Shown piece after piece: positions 7,740 through 14,998 of a DNA stretch of 21,205 nt. A program made the translations under genes and the position numbers. Source of the stretch: a virus. The notes beneath the pieces are model-generated. The model saw only the letters and a program-made list of their open reading frames with translations, was not told the origin of the DNA and made no database searches. The stretch is from positions 1 to 21,205 of the IMG/VR virus record IMGVR_UViG_3300013006_000149, one strand, 5' to 3'. Numbering within the stretch: the first letter of the stretch is position 1; every line of letters starts with the position of its first letter.

Positions 7740-7937
7740 TTAAATTCTCGTCTTTTTCCAATTATTTCTGTGATTACTTACCCAGTCAATTAAAGCACGC
7801 TCAAAACCAACATCTCTACCTTCCTTTTCAGACATACACCATTTATGCTTATGAATTTCTTCTCTTTCTGCAGTAAATTCTCTATATAGATTTGAATTAT
7901 AGAGCAAAACTTCTAACGACGAGAGTGCCGCTACCAT
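7740..7937 (-). CDS. Small conserved hypothetical protein with HKW-x-MSEK-x-GRDVG motif
   Basis: The 65-residue protein starts at an internal ATG (7937), chosen because an AATAAATA box ends exactly 5 nt upstream; the open frame continues to 7973 but nothing supports that start. The second half contains HKWCMSEKEGRDVGFERALIDW, very similar to a motif in small proteins of marine T4-like phages and in DUF4032-like proteins. It has no membrane segment. The function is unknown. It lies between the spike gene and a structured intergenic element and is likely a late gene. Confidence 0.72.
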   Translation of the reverse strand: MVAALSSLEVLLYNSNLYREFTAEREEIHKHKWCMSEKEGRDVGFERALIDWVSNHRNNWKKTRI

Positions 7938-7942
7938 AATAT

Positions 7943-7950
7943 TATTTATT
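7943..7950 (-). promoter_or_regulatory. Late promoter-like octamer AATAAATA
   Basis: The minus-strand AATAAATA ends 5 nt before the ATG at 7937. The same sequence and spacing, with the same ATATT spacer, precede the gene starting at 16777. Confidence 0.6.
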
Positions 7951-7954
7951 TTAA

Positions 7955-8040
7955 TTTGAACAAAAAAATACAATTACACCAGTAACCTCAAAGGTTCCCA
8001 CCAACCCACCCCTGGTGTACTACGTACAACTTCTCCTTCA
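7955..8040 (-). ncRNA. Candidate structured G-rich small RNA or complex terminator
   Basis: Read on the minus strand, this interval lies downstream of a perfect TATAAATA (8045-8052). It contains an 8-bp stem, TACACCAG (8019-8012) with CTGGTGTA (7982-7975). The stem encloses a G-rich segment GGGGTGGGTTGGTGGG and an inner AACC/GGTT hairpin (7984-7996). A run of seven T follows (7962-7968), as in an intrinsic terminator. Together these could form a short promoter-to-terminator RNA of about 75-80 nt. As an alternative, the same strand has an open frame without a start codon, ending at 7972, that could be a frameshifted extension of the preceding gene. No known RNA family was recognised. Confidence 0.35.
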
Positions 8041-8044
8041 GATT

Positions 8045-8052
8045 TATTTATA
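8045..8052 (-). promoter_or_regulatory. Perfect late promoter consensus TATAAATA without a following start codon
   Basis: A perfect minus-strand TATAAATA lies right after the stop of the 8053-8277 gene. No ATG or GTG follows at the usual 5-nt distance; AAGGAG lies downstream instead. It may drive the structured element at 7955-8040 or a longer transcript reaching the 7740-7937 gene. Confidence 0.55.
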
Positions 8053-8277
8053 TTATTCCTGAAGCTTTTTTTTAAGAGAGTCAAACACTTCTTTTTTTTC
8101 TTCCAGGGCTTGCGACTTGAGTACATCTATTATACGAAACGTAATATCTTTTTTTAACATTTTAACAAAATTAAATGTTGCTTGAATACCCAACGGTTCT
8201 AGGTATTTCTGACAAATTAAGAATAATATAGAAAGCTCTTCTTCATTGAGCTCATTAAGCGTTTGTGTAAAAAACAT
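8053..8277 (-). CDS. Hypothetical protein downstream of nrdB
   Basis: A 74-residue, mostly helical, charged protein I do not recognise. Its ATG overlaps the nrdB stop by 1 nt (TAATG), so it is translationally coupled to the ribonucleotide reductase genes. Near the end a run of eight A in CTTAAAAAAAAGC is a potential slippery or error-prone site. Loss of one A would fuse the protein to a further open frame of about 29 codons reaching 7972. There is no membrane segment or signal peptide. A role with nucleotide metabolism is suggested only by position. Confidence 0.65.
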   Translation of the reverse strand: MFFTQTLNELNEEELSILFLICQKYLEPLGIQATFNFVKMLKKDITFRIIDVLKSQALEEKKEVFDSLKKKLQE

Positions 8278-9341
8278 TATAGTTCAATATCGCTAAAAGT
8301 ATCTTCTGTTATATTCGTATCACGTGCGCCTATTTTATAGGCAGATATCTCTGTCTCTTGGGGAGCAACCTGTACTTTACTGCTATCTAAATAACTATCA
8401 AGCCAGCCTGCAATAGGATTTTCTTTTTGATTAAAGAGTTTTTTATAACCGAGAGATCTAAGACGATTATCACATAGCCATTTTGAATAACCACCAAGCA
8501 CATCGGCATTTAAACCTAATAGAGACCCTTTACTAAATAAATACTGTGCCCATTCAATCTCGTTCTTTACTGCTTGTTCATAGACGGCATAAATTTTATC
8601 TTCACTCTTTTTCGCAATCGTTGTAAATCCCTCCCTATCTTCATCGCGAAAGATTTTTAAAAGATTTTGTGTAATACCAAAGTGTAGTGCTTCGTCGCGC
8701 TGAATAAATTTAATTATTTTTGCATTACCTTCCATTTTACCGCGGTAGCCAAAATAAAAACTACACGCAAACGAAACATAGAATATTAATCCTTCCATAA
8801 CATTAGTTGCGAGTACACAGTCAAATATCTTTTCTTTTTTATCTTTCTTCTCATCAGAACCTAAGATTTTATCATAATTATTTCTTATAAGCTCTGCTCT
8901 ACTAACAATCTCTTTATCTTCCATTATACTATCAAAAAATTTTGTAGCATCAGGATGTACGTTATTTAGTAAGTAGGAATATGAATAACTATGAATACCT
9001 TCAAATCTAGCCCACGTGTTCATACATATCTCTAATTCTGGATTAGTAACATATTCTTTTAATGAGTGTATAGATCGAGAGAGCATACTATCACCGAGTG
9101 TTTGAAATCGTAAATTCTTATCGAAAACAAATCGCTCTTCTGCAGTTAACTCTCTATAATCACTTCGATCCTTCTGAAGAGCTATTTCATGAGGCCACCA
9201 AAAAAATTCTTCTTGTTTCTTAAACAATTCAAAAAAGATAGGATACTTAAATCGATCGTATCTCTGTAAATTAAGATCTTCACCAAGAAATATTGGCTGC
9301 TTGGTATAGTCAATATTTTTAATATTAAGAACAGATTTCAT
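8277..9341 (-). CDS. nrdB: Ribonucleoside-diphosphate reductase class Ia small subunit (beta)
   Basis: NrdB houses the di-iron/tyrosyl radical cofactor that starts ribonucleotide reduction. At 354 residues it is of usual size. The metal ligands are all visible by comparison with E. coli: Asp84 (FQTLGDS), Glu114 and His117 (FEGIHSYSYSY), Glu183 (NVMEGLIFYVSF), Glu217 and His220 (RDEALHF). The radical tyrosine is Tyr121. The C-terminus ends in an acidic tail (DTFSDIEL) of the kind that docks on NrdA. It lies 12 nt after nrdA. An AATAAATA octamer overlaps the end of nrdA and sits 6 nt before the nrdB ATG, so nrdB may also be transcribed separately late in infection. No intron or inserted endonuclease is present. 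Confidence 0.96.
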   Translation of the reverse strand: MKSVLNIKNIDYTKQPIFLGEDLNLQRYDRFKYPIFFELFKKQEEFFWWPHEIALQKDRSDYRELTAEERFVFDKNLRFQTLGDSMLSRSIHSLKEYVTNPELEICMNTWARFEGIHSYSYSYLLNNVHPDATKFFDSIMEDKEIVSRAELIRNNYDKILGSDEKKDKKEKIFDCVLATNVMEGLIFYVSFACSFYFGYRGKMEGNAKIIKFIQRDEALHFGITQNLLKIFRDEDREGFTTIAKKSEDKIYAVYEQAVKNEIEWAQYLFSKGSLLGLNADVLGGYSKWLCDNRLRSLGYKKLFNQKENPIAGWLDSYLDSSKVQVAPQETEISAYKIGARDTNITEDTFSDIEL

Positions 9342-9347
9342 ATTATA

Positions 9348-9355
9348 TATTTATT
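9348..9355 (-). promoter_or_regulatory. Late promoter-like octamer AATAAATA before nrdB
   Basis: The minus-strand AATAAATA overlaps the nrdA stop codon and ends 6 nt before the nrdB ATG. Confidence 0.5.
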
Positions 9356-11606
9356 ATAGTTTACATGCTCCACCGGAACAATCCATTTCTTTGTTTGTCG
9401 ATTGTTCTTTGTCCCCGTCATCTGTATTGTTGTAATACAAGCTTATAAGACCCATACTATACGCATACATAATTTCCTTCATTACCTTTGAATCCGGTAA
9501 AACATTATTTTCATAATGACTATAATTATAATATAAATTTGTTGATATTGCCATATCGATATATTTTTGAATTATAGCGTTCACGTTAATTATACCTGTA
9601 TTATCTATAAAGCTGTATGCAAACTCATAATTCTCATCATATTTCCCTATTCCAGGAACCAATACAGGTAGTTTACCCATCTTAGATGTTTTGTATGTTA
9701 CTAGTGATCGAACTGGCTCTACTCCATTAGTTGAGCTCTGAATAACAGAACTCGATTCGCAAGGCATGCAGCACGATAATGTGGAATGCCTCAAGCCATA
9801 CTGCTTGATATCTTTTCTTAATGATTCCCAATCTAAATCGAGCTTTCGTTTTAAAATATTCTCGACATTCTTTTTGTACGTATCAATAGGTAAAATACCT
9901 TTTGCATACTTTGTATTATTAAACTTCTCACACTTACCACGTTCTTTCGCAAGCTGTACACTAGATCTTAAAAGATAGTATTGAAAGCGCTCCATATATT
10001 CATCTAACAATGTAAGAGCGGCTTTTGAGTTATATGAGACATTATTTTTTGCAAAGTATGCAGCGAGATTAGTTATTCCAATACCAAGACTACGTCTCTT
10101 TTTTGCAAAATTTTCTGCAGCTTTATTGAAATATATCTGTATATCAACAATCTCTTCTAGAAACCTAACAATGAGATCGCATGTTTTTTCGAGATCCTTC
10201 CAGTCCTTTATTTCAAGCATATTAATTGCTGATAAAATACACATTCCGATTTCTGCTTCTTGATCATGATAATCAGTAAGAGGTATAGTAGGATGTATCA
10301 CTTCTGTGCAAAGATTACTCATAGTTATCTTATCTAACCATGAGCTATGCTCATTAGCGGTATCGACATTTAAAATATAAATTCTACCAGTTTCGACTCT
10401 TTCTTTAACAATGAGAGAAAAGAGCTTTCTTGCGGATATTTTTTTCTTAAATTTTATTTTTTTATCATCTTCACACTCTTCATAGACTTTATTAAATTTC
10501 GACGTACCCCATGCATCATAAAGATGGGGTACCTCATGAGGGCTGAATAGAGTTACATCTTCATTTCTTATTACTCTATCATAAAAAAGTTTAGACATAC
10601 CTACAGTATAGTCAAGCTTTCTAACCCGATTATCATCGGTACCGGCGTTATTCTTAAGTACAACGACATCATCAATTTCATAATGCCACCATTGAATATT
10701 TGTAGTAGCTGAGCCGCCTCTTAGACCATTTTGCTGCCACGCTTTAACAGAAGCTTCAAATATTTTTAAAAACGGAATCAAGCCTGTATGTACAACCTCG
10801 CCATTGTTCACCGGGGCTCCTATCGCCCGTATCTTTGATACATCTATACCGATACCACAGCGGCTGGCGGTAGCGATCGAAACGGCAGTACCAGAAGCTG
10901 TAATTGACTCTTTATTATCATCAACACCAATCAAGCAGCAGCTAGCATAGCTTTTTGAGTTAGTCCTCAGCCCCGCCATAACCGGGGTAGGAAGATTAAT
11001 TTTATGTCTCGATATTGCGTTATAAAATCGCTGGACGTATTCTAATCGAGCGTTACGCGGATAATTTATAAAAGCATATGCTGCTATTAGCACATACGCA
11101 AATTGCGGCGTTTCAAATATTTTTCCTGTAACTCTATTTTTTATTAGATACTTGTCGCAAAGCTGCTTGATACCGGCATATGTAAAAACTAAATCTCGAT
11201 CATGATCGACAAATTCTCCTATCTTATTAATTTCATCTTCTGTATACTTCGCTAAGATATTCTCATCATAAACCTTATTCTTGATACCTGAATGTATAAC
11301 ATCGATTAACCTTGGCGCGTGCTTCCCTCCCCAGACGTCTTTTCGAAGCTGATAATTTTGCAATCTACTAGCAACAAACTGATAATTCGGTTTCTCTAAA
11401 GAAATTAAATTTGCCGCTGATTCAATTAATACCTGGTGTATCTCATGAGTAGAAATATTTTCAGCAATATTAAGCTTTGCATTAATTTCAATCTCAGAAA
11501 GACTAACCCCTGTAATCCCCTGTGTTGCCCAATTAATAACTTTATTAATTTTTTCTATATTAAATTTCTCTAATTCCCCATCGCGTTTTTTTACCATTAT
11601 ATGCAT
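9354..11606 (-). CDS. nrdA: Ribonucleoside-diphosphate reductase class Ia large subunit (alpha)
   Basis: NrdA reduces ribonucleoside diphosphates to deoxyribonucleotides, using a radical passed from NrdB. The 750-residue protein begins with an ATP-cone (about residues 4-92). Active-site Cys appears at SYASCCLIG (223/224), with MSNLCTEV (Cys433, Asn431, Glu435) as the radical site, and SCCMPCESSS at 611-620. Tyr692-Tyr693 (NLYYN) match the radical-transfer pair, and the redox-active C-terminal pair is Cys743/Cys748 (CSGGACKL). All essential residues seem present. The start could be ATG 11606 or ATG 11597. A GATAAATA box lies 34 nt before the first, and TTGATT-18 bp-TATAAT lies just before the second. 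It is followed 12 nt later by nrdB. Confidence 0.96.
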   Translation of the reverse strand: MHIMVKKRDGELEKFNIEKINKVINWATQGITGVSLSEIEINAKLNIAENISTHEIHQVLIESAANLISLEKPNYQFVASRLQNYQLRKDVWGGKHAPRLIDVIHSGIKNKVYDENILAKYTEDEINKIGEFVDHDRDLVFTYAGIKQLCDKYLIKNRVTGKIFETPQFAYVLIAAYAFINYPRNARLEYVQRFYNAISRHKINLPTPVMAGLRTNSKSYASCCLIGVDDNKESITASGTAVSIATASRCGIGIDVSKIRAIGAPVNNGEVVHTGLIPFLKIFEASVKAWQQNGLRGGSATTNIQWWHYEIDDVVVLKNNAGTDDNRVRKLDYTVGMSKLFYDRVIRNEDVTLFSPHEVPHLYDAWGTSKFNKVYEECEDDKKIKFKKKISARKLFSLIVKERVETGRIYILNVDTANEHSSWLDKITMSNLCTEVIHPTIPLTDYHDQEAEIGMCILSAINMLEIKDWKDLEKTCDLIVRFLEEIVDIQIYFNKAAENFAKKRRSLGIGITNLAAYFAKNNVSYNSKAALTLLDEYMERFQYYLLRSSVQLAKERGKCEKFNNTKYAKGILPIDTYKKNVENILKRKLDLDWESLRKDIKQYGLRHSTLSCCMPCESSSVIQSSTNGVEPVRSLVTYKTSKMGKLPVLVPGIGKYDENYEFAYSFIDNTGIINVNAIIQKYIDMAISTNLYYNYSHYENNVLPDSKVMKEIMYAYSMGLISLYYNNTDDGDKEQSTNKEMDCSGGACKL

Positions 11607-11640
11607 TATAATAACCTGTTTTTTAATAAATCAAAAAAAG

Positions 11641-11648
11641 TATTTATC
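11641..11648 (-). promoter_or_regulatory. Late promoter-like octamer GATAAATA upstream of nrdA
   Basis: The minus-strand GATAAATA lies 34 nt before the first nrdA ATG. It would give a short leader, unlike the 5-nt spacing elsewhere. A sigma70-like pair TTGATT (11629-11634) and TATAAT (11605-11610) with 18-bp spacing is an alternative. Confidence 0.4.
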
Positions 11649-11669
11649 TCTTTTTAAAGAGAAAACGCG

Positions 11670-12251
11670 TTAAAAATTGTATTTTTTTACCACAGTGTGA
11701 AGAAAATTATTTGTTGTTGTTTTATATAAATTTTTATTACTTAAGACATAAATAACAAAATAACCGAATGATTGAAAATTAGAAGATTCTGTTTTCTCTA
11801 ATACATGATTGTAAAGATCTTTTTGAGTCATTTTTAAATTTGTAAAAACGTTCAAGTGCTCACCATCGATCGGGTATATGCCTTTTCTCAAAAAAGCAAA
11901 ACAATTGTTACAACTCAATCCATATTCATTAAGCATTTCTACATAAAAATTTTTATTAATTTCTGTTGATGCAGTACTGCCAAGCGCTTCTAGTTTAGTA
12001 ATTAAATAGTTATATTTCGGCTCAATTTTAACTTTTATACCTCTAAAGAATTTTGGTAGTATTGCTTCTCCGGGAACAAAGTGAATAACATCTACCGGCT
12101 TATACTCCGGTTTAATAATTAATCTCTTTTGATCATATAAATTTTTTAATTGAAAACCGAGAATAGTAGCAGGGTAATCTGCATCACTAAGATATGAAAA
12201 CGAGTCGATATCTAGGGGTTGTTCAACGAGATTTATATCTAGCATATTCAT
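11670..12251 (-). CDS. Hypothetical protein, unrecognised
   Basis: A 193-residue protein of mixed alpha/beta composition. It has a hydrophobic middle (VIHFVPGEAILPKFFRG), a Cys pair CNNC (near residue 135) and a hydrophobic C-terminal segment FGYFVIYVLSNKN. I do not recognise the family. It is the last of a leftward group (13012 to 11670) that starts at a late promoter-like box and includes a small beta-rich protein and a coiled-coil membrane protein, so a structural or morphogenetic role is possible. A second ATG at 12245 is an alternative start. Confidence 0.7.
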   Translation of the reverse strand: MNMLDINLVEQPLDIDSFSYLSDADYPATILGFQLKNLYDQKRLIIKPEYKPVDVIHFVPGEAILPKFFRGIKVKIEPKYNYLITKLEALGSTASTEINKNFYVEMLNEYGLSCNNCFAFLRKGIYPIDGEHLNVFTNLKMTQKDLYNHVLEKTESSNFQSFGYFVIYVLSNKNLYKTTTNNFLHTVVKKYNF

Positions 12252-12281
12252 AAACCGATTATATGAACCGTTTTATCTATA

Positions 12282-12776
12282 TCAACCGTTTATTCGCTTA
12301 ATAAGCTCTGCCAATAATAGAACAAATACAGATGTAAAAGATGCGAGTGTTGATGTGATAAGAGCTGTTTTAAAATTCCATACACCAGCTGACTCTGTAC
12401 TACGACGACCGAATTCACTTGCTATTTGAGTAGAAATATTATTAAAGCGCTCAGTAACAATATCAGTAATATTTTTAAATTTTAATTCTATTTCTTTTTC
12501 TAAGCTCACTATTTTAGTATTAAAATTTTCATCTATGTTTTCTACTTTACGATCTACAAGATTGACAACATCTGCGATTTTTAATCTTATCTCCTCTTCT
12601 ATTCTACCCAATCTTTCATCTAGCTGCTCATGCTGGGATTTTAACTTACCTTCTAAATTAGATAACTGTGTTACTAGTGATGGCTTTCCATTACCTTGAT
12701 AAATTGTTTTATAAATCTGCTTTACTTCATCCTGTAGTTTCTTAGCCGAACTACTTATAGCTCTTTTTTTCTTCAT
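12282..12776 (-). CDS. Coiled-coil protein with C-terminal membrane anchor
   Basis: A 164-residue protein: a basic N-terminus (MKKKRAISSSAKK), then about 100 residues of charged heptad-like coiled coil (roughly residues 35-120), then a hydrophobic segment (about 136-157, ALITSTLASFTSVFVLLLAEL) and a short basic tail. This is the topology of a tail-anchored inner-membrane protein. Phage proteins of this shape include holin-associated and spanin-like or XhlA-like factors, but no family-defining motif is visible. It starts 2 nt after the stop of the preceding small gene and is probably co-transcribed with it. Confidence 0.72.
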   Translation of the reverse strand: MKKKRAISSSAKKLQDEVKQIYKTIYQGNGKPSLVTQLSNLEGKLKSQHEQLDERLGRIEEEIRLKIADVVNLVDRKVENIDENFNTKIVSLEKEIELKFKNITDIVTERFNNISTQIASEFGRRSTESAGVWNFKTALITSTLASFTSVFVLLLAELIKRING

Positions 12777-12778
12777 AA

Positions 12779-13012
12779 TTAATTAATCTGAAATGAATAT
12801 GAAAGAATGCCTTTTGGTAGACTGTAAACTTTACCTCTCATTTTTCCATATGAGTCTTTTGTTACTACAGTCATCTTATTTTGCGTAACTACTGGACCAT
12901 TAACGATTTCAACATTACCAAGATTTAGACTATATGTCTTAATACCTTTACGAACGTCGAAAACATTTATTGTGTTTTTTCCTGCTAAAACAGCAGAATA
13001 GAGCTTATCCAT
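12779..13012 (-). CDS. Small beta-rich protein, possible beta-propeller-blade-like repeat
   Basis: A 77-residue protein with alternating hydrophobic strands and turns. INVFDVRKGIKTYSLNLG and GKVYSLPKGILSYSF read like two successive WD40/PQQ-type strand pairs (x-V-x-D/S-x-x-K-G-x-x-x-Y-S). The start at 13012 is well supported by GATAAATA 6 nt upstream. It heads the leftward group 13012-11670 and is divergent from the tail fibre gene. Family unknown; a small virion protein is plausible from its late promoter. Confidence 0.68.
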   Translation of the reverse strand: MDKLYSAVLAGKNTINVFDVRKGIKTYSLNLGNVEIVNGPVVTQNKMTVVTKDSYGKMRGKVYSLPKGILSYSFQIN

Positions 13013-13018
13013 ATTAAG

Positions 13019-13026
13019 TATTTATC
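13019..13026 (-). promoter_or_regulatory. Late promoter-like octamer GATAAATA
   Basis: The minus-strand GATAAATA ends 6 nt before the ATG at 13012. It is paired with a divergent AATAAATA for the tail fibre gene 20 bp away. Confidence 0.55.
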
Positions 13027-13046
13027 GTTGGTAATTGCAATTTTAG

Positions 13047-13054
13047 AATAAATA
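13047..13054 (+). promoter_or_regulatory. Late promoter-like octamer AATAAATA before the tail fibre gene
   Basis: The plus-strand AATAAATA ends 9 nt before the ATG at 13064, divergent from the box at 13019-13026. Confidence 0.5.
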
Positions 13055-13063
13055 CTATTAATT

Positions 13064-14257
13064 ATGGCAGAAACAATCACAAAGATTTTAATTCGTCAAG
13101 GTACTGACATACAGCGAAGAACAGCTAACCTTACAGGTGTTGTTTTTAATAGCGGCGAGCCCGGCTATTGTGTTGATACAAAAAGGCTTTATATTGGCGA
13201 TGGAAGCACTAGTGGTGGAAACGCCATCGGTATACAGAATCTTGGCATAGTTCCTGTTTTATTTGGCAACGATACAAACGGCTGGTCTTATGAAGCATTA
13301 GAAGTATTCGGTACAAAAGGAGCTGCTGCGGGCGATATAATTTACGATCGCGATACTAGAAGTCTTTATGCCCTTTCCAGTGTAACATCTTTCCCGCCTA
13401 CAACTGCAGATCTTGTCCAATACGATTTCTCAACTCTTATTAACGCCTCACAGTTTGAATATAATACTAGTAAGCAGCTACAAATAAAAAACGGAGGTAT
13501 AGGTCCAACACTGCTCAGTCTTACAAACGTCGACGGAGAGACGCTAACAAAACCATCTCTTGGTGCACCTATCTCTGTTAAAGAAAATGGTATTACTAAT
13601 CTTTATCTTGACAAAACACCATCAAATAGTATTAAAGGCAATTTTAGAGAGTTTACAGAAACACCTCAAGACTTTTCTGTACCTCCAAATACCGTTGTAG
13701 GAAGAACAGCTACATCTAATCTAACAGCGTTCCCCTTTTCAACCGTTCTCAATACTGCGGTGTTCGGCGGTCAAAATGGTATACTTGTAGATCAAACAGG
13801 TACTGTTCCCATATGGAAGCTTGATCCTGCATTGCTTACAGTTACAAGTGCTGCTATTACCCTTAAGAAAAATTCTTTCATTCAAGGATTTATCGATATT
13901 ACCGGTAATACTATTGTTCGCGGTACTACTCAGTGTTACGGAGACGTTATTGCTTACTATACCCCTTCGGATAGACAGATAAAAGAAAATATTAAGATTC
14001 TAGTTTCACCACTTGATAGAATCGATAAGATCTCAGGTTACGAATTCAAATTCAATAATAATGCTCCTAAACACTTGCAAGGTAAAGAATCATATGGTGT
14101 CATAGCTCAAGAACTCGAAGAGGTGCTACCTGCTGCTGTAGAATTTAGAGGTGAAGAAAATATTAAGGGTGTAAACTATGAATTAATTATACCTTTATTG
14201 ATTGAAGGTATAAAAGAGCTAAGAAAAGAAATTAAAAAATTAAAAAATGAAATTTAA
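13064..14257 (+). CDS. Tail fibre/spike protein with C-terminal peptidase S74 intramolecular chaperone
   Basis: A 397-residue fibre protein. The N-terminus (about residues 9-50) has the common fibre start with SGEPGYCVDTKRLYIGDG. The middle is beta-rich. The last 96 residues form a peptidase S74 domain beginning at Ser302 in SDRQIKENI, with Lys307 as the expected partner of the Ser-Lys dyad. It continues with GYEFKF, YGVIAQELEEVLP and VNYELIIPLLIEGIKELRKEIKKLKNEI, the last a coiled coil. In this family the domain helps trimer assembly and then cuts itself off before the Ser, leaving a mature fibre of about 301 residues. A late promoter-like box precedes the start. The small gene 14247-14441 begins inside its last codons. 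Confidence 0.88.
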   Translation: MAETITKILIRQGTDIQRRTANLTGVVFNSGEPGYCVDTKRLYIGDGSTSGGNAIGIQNLGIVPVLFGNDTNGWSYEALEVFGTKGAAAGDIIYDRDTRSLYALSSVTSFPPTTADLVQYDFSTLINASQFEYNTSKQLQIKNGGIGPTLLSLTNVDGETLTKPSLGAPISVKENGITNLYLDKTPSNSIKGNFREFTETPQDFSVPPNTVVGRTATSNLTAFPFSTVLNTAVFGGQNGILVDQTGTVPIWKLDPALLTVTSAAITLKKNSFIQGFIDITGNTIVRGTTQCYGDVIAYYTPSDRQIKENIKILVSPLDRIDKISGYEFKFNNNAPKHLQGKESYGVIAQELEEVLPAAVEFRGEENIKGVNYELIIPLLIEGIKELRKEIKKLKNEI

Positions 14258-14441
14258 TTTGTTGGTAAATAGCTTGCTGGAAGGGTTTAACAATTTTCCA
14301 CAAAACCAAACTGCTCCAAGTACAGGTCCAGATATAGGTATGACTAGCGGCGATCAACAGAATACTTTTCCAAGTAAAATGGAAACATTAACACTAAAAT
14401 TACCTAAAAAGAAAAAACTTAAGAAGCTGAAAAAAGACTAA
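14247..14441 (+). CDS. Small Lys-rich protein with capsid-targeting-like N-terminus
   Basis: A 64-residue protein. Its first 12 residues, MKFNLLVNSLLE, closely match the start of the lysozyme encoded convergently next door (MRFNRLVNVILE) and end in LLE. T4 internal head proteins carry such leaders, which the head protease gp21 removes after (I/L)xE. The body is Gly/Ser/Thr/Gln-rich and the tail is strongly basic (LPKKKKLKKLKKD), suitable for DNA binding. The gene overlaps the fibre gene by 11 nt and is presumably on its transcript. Packaging in the head is inferred. The 3' end overlaps the lysozyme gene by 23 nt. Confidence 0.72.
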   Translation: MKFNLLVNSLLEGFNNFPQNQTAPSTGPDIGMTSGDQQNTFPSKMETLTLKLPKKKKLKKLKKD

Positions 14442-14985
14442 TAATTTTCTCAGCTCTTTTGCCTACTTGTGTAGCCCATTTACTGTTTTTCAACTCGCTT
14501 GCTGCACTTTTGTAATCACCGCTAGTAATAAATTGTTTTGTCTTAACAAATTTACTTAACCGACCGTAGCCTAGGTTGAAGGACATATCTAAAAGCCCTA
14601 GTTTAATATTTCGCGGTAAATTATCAAAAGAAGGTATATATTGCTTTACATCTTTGTAAGCTATCTGCATACACATTTCAAAAAGCTTTTTTATCTGCTC
14701 TTTATTAAGATCATCTGTACCATTCTTAATGTTATCATAATTTGCGTTTACTCTTGCTAATAAATCTTTAGCATCGGGTCTAAGTAAATTAAAACCAATA
14801 CCAATGGTAGGTATACCGCGAGAATCTAAATAAACATGAGGTCTCACGCCTTCATGCGCTTGAATTAAGTCTTTTATATCATCGAATGTAAGTTTTGTAT
14901 CTTCTGCTTTTCGTATTATTGCAGGAGGCGGCGGCATATCTGCCACAGCTTCCAATATAACGTTAACTAGCCTGTTAAATCGCAC
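14419..14985 (-). CDS. T4-type lysozyme (glycoside hydrolase 24) with capsid-targeting-like leader
   Basis: A 188-residue muramidase that would cleave the NAM-NAG bond of peptidoglycan. The GH24 catalytic triad is visible as Glu45 (AHEGVRPHVY), Asp54 (YLDSRG) and Thr60 (IPTIGIGFNL). The C-terminal helices NLPRNIKLGLLDMSFNLGYG and NSKWATQVGKRAEKI match the family. The first 12 residues (MRFNRLVNVILE) resemble those of the neighbouring Lys-rich protein and end in ILE, a T4 gp21-type cleavage site. A Pro-rich linker (MPPPPA) follows. The start is GTG at 14985, supported by ATTAAATA 5 nt upstream. It could be an ejected, head-borne lysozyme or a conventional endolysin; a signal-anchor role for the N-terminus is the alternative. 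Confidence 0.9.
   Translation of the reverse strand: MRFNRLVNVILEAVADMPPPPAIIRKAEDTKLTFDDIKDLIQAHEGVRPHVYLDSRGIPTIGIGFNLLRPDAKDLLARVNANYDNIKNGTDDLNKEQIKKLFEMCMQIAYKDVKQYIPSFDNLPRNIKLGLLDMSFNLGYGRLSKFVKTKQFITSGDYKSAASELKNSKWATQVGKRAEKIISLFSAS
14425..14455. terminator. Possible bidirectional terminator between convergent genes
   Basis: AGCTGA (14425-14430) pairs with TCAGCT (14450-14455). The stem extends weakly into A- and T-runs, with T-rich sequence on both sides. It lies exactly where the rightward 14247-14441 and leftward lysozyme genes meet and overlap. Confidence 0.4.
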
Positions 14986-14990
14986 TTAAT

Positions 14991-14998
14991 TATTTAAT
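14991..14998 (-). promoter_or_regulatory. Late promoter-like octamer ATTAAATA before the lysozyme
   Basis: The minus-strand ATTAAATA ends 5 nt before the GTG start at 14985. It overlaps the stop of the upstream 3D-domain gene. Confidence 0.45.

Noticed and set aside
7975-8027. Possible tRNA (a GGTTCCCACC T-arm-like stretch)
   Set aside because: The arms do not fold into a cloverleaf: there is no acceptor stem of 7 bp at the right distance and no anticodon arm.
8277-11606. Possible intron or homing endonuclease in nrdA/nrdB
   Set aside because: Both reading frames are uninterrupted and all conserved active-site residues are in place.
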